Source: Gammaproteobacteria bacterium (lineage in GTDB: Bacteria > Pseudomonadota > Gammaproteobacteria > Pseudomonadales > Azotimanducaceae). Taken from it: DNA of 42,573 bases. This document shows, piece after piece, positions 37,757 through 42,573 of the stretch. Position numbers and translations under genes: made by a program. The number at the start of each line of letters is the position of its first letter. Position 1 is the first letter of the stretch. The stretch spans positions 1 through 42,573 of the forward strand of contig VXPO01000085.1 in the NCBI GenBank assembly GCA_009839505.1. The letters run 5' to 3'. Under the pieces are notes generated by a model. It saw only the letters and a program-made list of their open reading frames with translations. It searched no databases and was not told the origin of the DNA.

Positions 37757-38632
37757 TCAGTCGATCACCTTGTTGATCGGAAATTCGACGATCCCCGTTG
37801 CACCGGCCTTCTTGAGTTCAGGCACGATGACGCGTACCTGGGCTTCGTCGATGATCGTGCTGATGGCGACCCAATCCGGGTCGCTCAGGTGCGAGATGGT
37901 GGGGTTCTGTAGCGCTGGGAGGATCGCCGTGACGGCGTCGAGATCTTCGTTGCGCACGTTCATCATCAGACCGACGCGCCCTTCCGCGGCCAGGCAGGAC
38001 GCGAGCATGAGCGAGATGTTGTCGAGCTTGGTTTTCTTCCAAGGATCCTTGCAGGCGTCGCGATTGGCGATGAGCCGGGGTGTACTGGTCAGCACTTCCT
38101 CCACGATGCGCAGGTTGTTAGCGCGTAGCGAACTGCCGGTCTCCGTGATCTCGACGATGGCGTCGGCGAGCCGAGGCGGCTTGACCTCGGTGGCGCCCCA
38201 GGAAAACTCGACGTTCGCGGTGACACCGTGGCGGGCGAGATAGGAACGCGTCAGGTTGACCACTTCGGTGGCGATTCGCTTGCCCTGGAGGTCTTTCACC
38301 GTCTGAACGGGCGAGTCGTTTGGTACGCAAAGCACCCAGCGGCTTGGTCGGCGACTGACCTTCGAGAACACGAACTCGCCCAGTTCCTCGATGTCCGCAC
38401 CCGTTTCGAGGACCCAGTCGTGGCCGGTAATCCCGGCATCCAGGACGCCCTGTTCCACGTAGCGCGCCATCTCCTGGGCGCGGACCAAGAGGCAGTCGAT
38501 GTCCGGGTCGTCGATCTCCGGGTAGTACGACCGGCTCGGGAACGAGATACGGTAGCCCGCCCGTTCGAACAGCTCGGCGCAGGCGTTCTGCAGGCTCCCG
38601 GAGGGGATTCCGAGGTTCAGGACGTTGCTCAT
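37757..38632 (-). CDS. hisG: ATP phosphoribosyltransferase (long form)
   Basis: Catalyses the first step of histidine synthesis, joining ATP and PRPP to give phosphoribosyl-ATP. At 291 aa it is the long form with a C-terminal regulatory domain (about 215-291), which normally mediates histidine feedback inhibition. The catalytic part shows GIPSGSLQ at 8-15, the DAGITGHDW segment near 65-73, and the family signature GATEVKPPRLADAIVEITET near 146-165 followed by GSSLRANNL. The ATG is 4 bases after the hisI stop, so hisI and hisG form one transcription unit. The stop lies just before the TACGGCCAA array that precedes the carboxylase. Confidence 0.96.
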   Translation of the reverse strand: MSNVLNLGIPSGSLQNACAELFERAGYRISFPSRSYYPEIDDPDIDCLLVRAQEMARYVEQGVLDAGITGHDWVLETGADIEELGEFVFSKVSRRPSRWVLCVPNDSPVQTVKDLQGKRIATEVVNLTRSYLARHGVTANVEFSWGATEVKPPRLADAIVEITETGSSLRANNLRIVEEVLTSTPRLIANRDACKDPWKKTKLDNISLMLASCLAAEGRVGLMMNVRNEDLDAVTAILPALQNPTISHLSDPDWVAISTIIDEAQVRVIVPELKKAGATGIVEFPINKVID

Positions 38633-38636
38633 GGCG

Positions 38637-39017
38637 TCACTTCTTGTACACGTCGGCAGGATCGAAAACGCGTTCGGCGATCACTTTCGCATCACCCGTA
38701 TCCGGATCGATCTCCCGGAAGAAGCAGCTCCGGTACCCCTCGTGGCAAGCGGCACCGCCCACTTGTTCGACCTTCACTAGCACCGTGTCGGCATCACAGT
38801 CGTAGTAGATCTGTTTGAGGAGCTGCACGTTGCCGCTCTCTTCGCCCTTGCGCCAGAGCCGTTTGCGGGAGCGGCTGAAATAGCACACCCGCCGCGTGTT
38901 CAGGGTCTCGGCATACGCCTCGGCGTTCATGTACGCGAGCATCAGCACGTCGCCAGTGTCCGCGTCCTGGGCGATCGCGGGCACCAGTTCAGTATTCGAG
39001 AAGTCGGGGCCGTCCAT
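38637..39017 (-). CDS. hisI: Phosphoribosyl-AMP cyclohydrolase
   Basis: Opens the adenine ring of phosphoribosyl-AMP, the third step of histidine synthesis, as a zinc/magnesium enzyme. The protein has 126 aa and is the stand-alone cyclohydrolase; no HisE (pyrophosphohydrolase) domain is attached. Key residues are visible: [16 protein letters not shown] at 48-63, the acidic metal site DCDAD at 73-77, and metal-binding cysteines C91 (ACHEG) and C98 (RSCFF). It starts at the ATG at 39015-39017, just downstream of an extended -10 promoter. It is co-transcribed with hisG, separate from any larger his operon. Confidence 0.95.
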   Translation of the reverse strand: MDGPDFSNTELVPAIAQDADTGDVLMLAYMNAEAYAETLNTRRVCYFSRSRKRLWRKGEESGNVQLLKQIYYDCDADTVLVKVEQVGGAACHEGYRSCFFREIDPDTGDAKVIAERVFDPADVYKK

Positions 39018-39044
39018 GGGATCACCGCCCTGAGAAAGCGGCGC

Positions 39045-39050
39045 ATCATA
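39045..39050 (-). promoter_or_regulatory. Extended -10 promoter of hisI-hisG
   Basis: The minus strand reads TGATATGAT, an extended -10 with TATGAT. The expected start site is near 39038, giving a leader of about 20 nt. It is too short for a his-leader attenuator, and none is seen. Confidence 0.5.
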
Positions 39051-39097
39051 TCAGGACTGTCGCAGAGCAACGGCGACGGTGCGTCCACGGGCAGTGC

Positions 39098-39103
39098 TAT
39101 GCT
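39098..39103 (+). promoter_or_regulatory. Extended -10 promoter of the ThDP enzyme gene
   Basis: The plus strand reads TGCTATGCT at 39095-39103, an extended -10. The expected start is near 39110, about 23 nt before the GTG start at 39133. This supports the GTG over the in-frame ATG at 39079, which would lie upstream of the transcription start. Confidence 0.5.
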
Positions 39104-39132
39104 CGCCCTCCTGCACGTCTGGGAGGGAAGCC

Positions 39133-40794
39133 GTGAACGGCTATGATCTGATCGCGCATTGCATGAAGGCCGAGGGCGTCCGCTGGATGCCCTGTTTCCC
39201 GGCCAACCCTTTGATCGAGGCGGCGGCGCGCGTAGGCATCCGACCCCTGGTCTTTCGCCAGGAACGGGGTGGCATCAACGCCGCCGATGGCTACGCCCGG
39301 CAGACCCGAGGGGCGCCCCCAGGGGTCTTCGCATCGCAGTCCGGCCCCGGGGTCGAAAACTCCTTCGGGGGGATCGCCCAAGCTTGGGGCGAGGCCGTGC
39401 CGATGGTCTTCCTTCCAGGTGGTGCCGGCCTCGGCGGCTACGATGTGGAGCCGAACTTCTCCGCCCGAAAGAACTACGCCTCGGTCACCAAGCTTGCCCT
39501 GTCCATCGACCGAATCGACCGCACCGCCACGCAGATACGCCGCGCCTTCCACACGGCCCGACAGGGACGCCCCGGTCCGGTGCTGGTGGAGATGCATGGC
39601 GACGTGCTCGGCCAGGAAGCCCCTGCTGGCGCGGCTGAACAGTACAAGCCCTCGACGACGATGCGCTCAGTGCCGTCACGCGGCGATATCAAGGACGCCG
39701 TTGCCGCCCTGCTCAAAGCCAAGCGTCCGGTGATCTGGGCCGGCCAAGGCATCCTTTACGCGGACGCCTGCGACGAACTGCGCACGTTCTGTGAACTCAC
39801 GCAGATTCCGGTCATCACCACCATGCAGGGCAAGAGCGCATTCCCCGACGACCACCCGCTGGCACTTGGGTCGGCCAATCGCACCGCCCCCAAGGCGGTG
39901 TTCAAATGGCTCGGGGCGTCGGACGCCGTGCTCGCCATCGGGTCGGGCTTGACGCGTACCGGCTTCGGCCTACCCATTCCAGGAGGCAAGTTCCTCATAC
40001 ATTCCACGGTGTCCGCCGAGGACATCAACAAGGACTACGCAGTAGACCTCGGTCTCGTGGGCGACGCCAAGCTCACCCTGGAAGCGATGATCGACGAGGC
40101 ACGCGCCGAACTGGGCGAGGACGGACGCGCGGAGGACACCCCGACCGTGGCCGAGATCGCCACCACCAAGGCGGAGTGGCTCGCCGAGTGGGCACCGCTG
40201 CTCGACTCGGACGAGACCCCGATCAATCCCTATCGGGTCATCCGTGAGATCAACGCGCACATCGACCATGCCGAGACGGTGCTGACCCACGACGCCGGCA
40301 ATCCGCGCGATCAGATCATGCCCTTCTACGAGGCCCACTCGCCCCACGGCTACATCGGCTGGGGCAAGACCACGCACCTCGGCTACGGCATCCCGTTGGT
40401 GATTGGGGCGAAGATGGCGGACCCATCCAAGTTCTGCATGAACTTCATGGGCGACCTCGCCTTTGGCCACACCGGCATGGAGATCGAAACGGCGGTTCGG
40501 GCCGAGATTCCCATCACTACCGTGGTCATCAACAATCTGACCATGGGCGGCTACGACACCAAGATGCCGGTGGCAATGGAGAAATACGGCGTTGGCAACC
40601 AGTCCGGTGACTACGCCGGCGTAGCCGAGGCACTCGGTGCGAAAGGCATCCATGTCAAGGACGTAGCCGGCATCGGTCCCGCCTTGGAGGACGCGAAGCG
40701 TGCCAACGCGGACGGACAGGTCGCAGTGATCGAGATACGTACGCGCCAAGAGACGAGGTTCTCGACGTACCCCGACCTGTTGGTTCCGGCGTAG
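39133..40794 (+). CDS. Thiamine-diphosphate-dependent enzyme, acetolactate synthase/decarboxylase family
   Basis: Cytoplasmic enzyme of the acetolactate synthase / benzoylformate decarboxylase superfamily; the substrate is not known. The start chosen is the GTG at 39133, just after GGGAGGG at 39121-39127, giving 553 aa (VNGYDLIAHCMKAEGVRW). The N-terminal Pyr domain has the ThDP-activating glutamate E44 in FRQERGGINAADGYAR, followed by SQSGPGVENSFGGIAQAW. A central domain spans about 185-350. The C-terminal PP domain has the Mg2+/ThDP motif from GDLAFG (D441) to VVINN (N467-N468). It lies 41 bp upstream of a phosphotriesterase-family gene, so the two probably serve one pathway. It lacks the usual ilvH partner, which argues against a biosynthetic acetolactate synthase. 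Confidence 0.88.
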   Translation: MNGYDLIAHCMKAEGVRWMPCFPANPLIEAAARVGIRPLVFRQERGGINAADGYARQTRGAPPGVFASQSGPGVENSFGGIAQAWGEAVPMVFLPGGAGLGGYDVEPNFSARKNYASVTKLALSIDRIDRTATQIRRAFHTARQGRPGPVLVEMHGDVLGQEAPAGAAEQYKPSTTMRSVPSRGDIKDAVAALLKAKRPVIWAGQGILYADACDELRTFCELTQIPVITTMQGKSAFPDDHPLALGSANRTAPKAVFKWLGASDAVLAIGSGLTRTGFGLPIPGGKFLIHSTVSAEDINKDYAVDLGLVGDAKLTLEAMIDEARAELGEDGRAEDTPTVAEIATTKAEWLAEWAPLLDSDETPINPYRVIREINAHIDHAETVLTHDAGNPRDQIMPFYEAHSPHGYIGWGKTTHLGYGIPLVIGAKMADPSKFCMNFMGDLAFGHTGMEIETAVRAEIPITTVVINNLTMGGYDTKMPVAMEKYGVGNQSGDYAGVAEALGAKGIHVKDVAGIGPALEDAKRANADGQVAVIEIRTRQETRFSTYPDLLVPA

Positions 40795-40835
40795 CACCCC
40801 AACCCAATGGGCGGAGCCAGTATCGGGAGGACCAC

Positions 40836-41783
40836 ATGATCAATTCGGTGACCGGACCCATCGAGGCCGACCAGCTCGGCTTCACGCTGATGCACGAACA
40901 CGTCATGGTGAGCGCCAGCGGCATGTACCGGAGCTACCCGGATCTGCTCGGACCCAACCGCTTCGAGCGGGCCGTCGAATGTCTCAAGGAGGCCAAGGCG
41001 GGCGGCATCGACACCATGGTCGACGCCACGACCTTCGACCTCGGCCGCGACCCGGAGCTATTGCGTGCGGTGTCCGAGGCGTCGGGCGTCAACATCATCA
41101 ACGTCACCGGCTGGTGGCTCGATGTACCGCGTTTCATCCGTCACGTCTCGCCCAGACAGATGGCTCGGGAGTTCATACGCGACATCGAGGAGGGTTTCCG
41201 CGGCACCGACGTCAAGGCCGGCGTGTTGAAATGCGCAGCGGATTTCGAGGGCGTCACCCCTGAACTCGAGATCATGAACCGCGCCGTGGCCCGTGCACAC
41301 AACGAGACGGGCGTCCCCATCATGGTGCACTCCTACCCCACCGGCCAGGTGGCTCGACGCCAGATCGCCATCTTCAAAGAGGAAGGCGTGGACCTCGAGC
41401 GGGTCAAGATCGACCACTCGAACGACACCACCGACACTGAGTACCTGAAGTGGATCCTCGACCAGGGCTGCTTTCTCGGTCTCGACCGCTATCCAGGCCA
41501 CCTGGTGAGTCCGCACATGCGCACCGTGACCATGAAGTCGTTGATCGACGACGGCTACGGTGACCGCCTGTGCCCGGCCCACGACTGCATCTGCCTGCAC
41601 ATCCTGAACGAACGTCCGGACGGCACCCTACCCGACGAGCACGACCTGGCATTGCGGAACCCAGACAAGTACCTATATATGCATCGCCATGTGATTCCGG
41701 ACCTGAAGTCGATGGGAGTGACAGACCAGACGATCGACACGCTGTTCGTCGACAATCCCCAGCGATTCTTCACGGGTACGTAG
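40836..41783 (+). CDS. Phosphotriesterase-family metal-dependent hydrolase
   Basis: Amidohydrolase-superfamily enzyme of the phosphotriesterase / lactonase-like group, 315 aa. All expected binuclear metal ligands can be placed: H20 and H22 in LMHEHV, the lysine expected to be carboxylated K132 in AGVLKCAA, H165 in VHSYP, H194 in KIDHSND, and D250 in CPAHDCIC. GGGAGG at 40825-40830 precedes the ATG by 5 bases, a strong ribosome binding site. The gene follows the ThDP enzyme in the same direction. Many family members hydrolyse lactones or esters rather than organophosphates. The natural substrate here is unknown but probably linked to the ThDP enzyme's product or substrate. Confidence 0.9.
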   Translation: MINSVTGPIEADQLGFTLMHEHVMVSASGMYRSYPDLLGPNRFERAVECLKEAKAGGIDTMVDATTFDLGRDPELLRAVSEASGVNIINVTGWWLDVPRFIRHVSPRQMAREFIRDIEEGFRGTDVKAGVLKCAADFEGVTPELEIMNRAVARAHNETGVPIMVHSYPTGQVARRQIAIFKEEGVDLERVKIDHSNDTTDTEYLKWILDQGCFLGLDRYPGHLVSPHMRTVTMKSLIDDGYGDRLCPAHDCICLHILNERPDGTLPDEHDLALRNPDKYLYMHRHVIPDLKSMGVTDQTIDTLFVDNPQRFFTGT

Positions 41784-41802
41784 GGAGGGACGCGCGATCA
41801 AT

Positions 41803-41823
41803 GCGACGGTGCTGATCCGTCGC
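41803..41823. terminator. Hairpin between convergent genes
   Basis: Perfect 7-bp inverted repeat gcgacgg / ccgtcgc with a 7-nt loop, 20 bases after the phosphotriesterase stop and 15 bases before the transposase stop. Its place between convergent genes fits a bidirectional terminator. There is no uridine run, so the call rests on position and stem. Confidence 0.45.
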
Positions 41824-41837
41824 CGTTCCCCTTCGAC

Positions 41838-42554
41838 CTAGGGATTCCCGCCCGGCACCTCCGCCGGATCGATCAACCCGATCCGCCGCCAGCCCTTCGC
41901 GAGCAGCCACGTGTGCGGCGCGGCCACCTCGCGGTCGCGGTCGGCGTCCGCGTAACGGCCGAAAGGCGGCGGCTCCCGACCCTTCCAGCCGTCGAACCAG
42001 AGACCCGAACTCGCCCCGTCCAGGACCACCGGCGGCTTCCTGCGACACCGCTCCCCGTAGTGCTTGCGGACGTTCAGGAGCACGTACGCCAGCGCCCGTC
42101 GAACCTCCGTCGGCGTCCGCTTCACCACATGGTGGAAACGATCCGCCAGCACCTTGCCCGTCCGATCGAACACCCGGTTTACGCATCTCGCGAATCGGGC
42201 GGCCAAGCTCTTCATCCCGTTGGCCAGCCGCTCCCTCCCCGCCGCCTCCACGAGGAAGTGCGCGTGGTTGTCCTGCACCGAGTAGTGAACCACCCGGAAC
42301 CCCGGCCGCGACATCCGCCGCAGCGTCTCCCGGAACGCCCGCACGAACGCCGCCCGGCGCAGCCCCGGCAGGCCGTCGAGCACCCGCAGGGTGACGTGCA
42401 CCGGGCAGTGCGCGGGAACGCCTTCGCGGGTCCGGTGCGGCACGCGGGACTTGCGGACGCGCTTGCGTCCGGCGCCGGGCCGGGCGCCGCCGCGGCCGGC
42501 GGGCCGGAACGCCAGCGTGGTCTGCTTGGGGTCTTGGCGACGCTTCCGAGGCAT
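41838..42554 (-). CDS. Y1/REP-associated-type tyrosine transposase
   Basis: Single-stranded-DNA HUH nuclease of the Transposase_17 (Y1) superfamily, 238 aa. The basic N-terminus contains GGARPGAGRKR (residues 22-32), followed by VPHRTREG and PVHVTLR at 51-57, typical of a lone-gene subgroup. The HUH metal motif is NHAHF (H97, H99). Y157 in ALAYVLLNVRKH is the likely catalytic tyrosine. There is no partner tnpB and no obvious IS ends within the window, so it may be a domesticated REP-associated protein rather than an active element. No Shine-Dalgarno sequence is seen before the ATG. It is convergent with the phosphotriesterase-family gene. Confidence 0.88.
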   Translation of the reverse strand: MPRKRRQDPKQTTLAFRPAGRGGARPGAGRKRVRKSRVPHRTREGVPAHCPVHVTLRVLDGLPGLRRAAFVRAFRETLRRMSRPGFRVVHYSVQDNHAHFLVEAAGRERLANGMKSLAARFARCVNRVFDRTGKVLADRFHHVVKRTPTEVRRALAYVLLNVRKHYGERCRRKPPVVLDGASSGLWFDGWKGREPPPFGRYADADRDREVAAPHTWLLAKGWRRIGLIDPAEVPGGNP

Positions 42555-42573
42555 GGCGGGAGGTACCGGAGGG

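Noticed and set aside
39079-39132. ATG at 39079 as start of the ThDP enzyme
   Set aside because: It precedes the predicted -10 element, adds 18 residues unlike the family and has no ribosome binding site. The GTG at 39133 follows GGGAGGG.

Overview
The window is GC-rich and looks like a chromosomal piece of a proteobacterium, most likely a gammaproteobacterium. S2, EF-Ts and UMP kinase read like gammaproteobacterial versions (for example the S2 N-terminus [19 protein letters not shown]), and the order rpsB-tsf-pyrH-frr is the usual one. No species can be named from the sequence alone.

Layout. (1) 1-153: two identical 49-bp direct repeats flank a hairpin, directly downstream of frr. (2) 154-3153, minus strand: a compact rpsB-tsf-pyrH-frr operon with 4-bp overlaps, an extended -10 promoter and a hairpin at the predicted 5' end of the transcript. 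(3) 3212-33892, minus strand: about 31 kb holding only three giant exported proteins (2471, 3992 and 3655 aa). The first two are paralogous autotransporters: signal peptide, 16 or about 30 Calx-beta-type modules, a shared Ig-like linker, and a C-terminal beta-barrel ending in Phe. The third has no barrel. It combines three SRCR domains with Calx-beta-like, cadherin-like and fibronectin III modules, a plant-type leucine-rich-repeat block, a SwmB-like domain and a duplicated C-terminal module of unknown function. (4) 34123-39017, minus strand: a single-chain biotin carboxylase/BCCP/carboxyltransferase acyl-CoA carboxylase, then hisG and hisI. A five-copy TACGGCCAA array with about 20-bp period lies upstream of the carboxylase. 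(5) 39133-41783, plus strand: a ThDP-dependent enzyme followed by a phosphotriesterase-family metallohydrolase. (6) 41838-42554, minus strand: a Y1/REP-associated-type tyrosine transposase.

Most notable signal. Each of the three giant genes has, in its own upstream intergenic region, a near-palindrome built on CCCCAA-NN-TTGGGG. In gene orientation its right half always reads TTGGGGACGC. It lies 23 or 24 nt before a -10-like hexamer, which places its centre near -42, where class II activators bind. This suggests that the three surface proteins form one co-regulated set despite their different architectures. The eukaryote-like domains (SRCR, LRR, FN3, cadherin) suggest adhesion to other cells or a host, but that is inference.

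No tRNA, rRNA, CRISPR array or prophage was seen. No gene-free stretch exceeds 300 bases; the longest is the 230-bp region upstream of the third giant gene. The last 19 bases (42555-42573) hold nothing recognisable.
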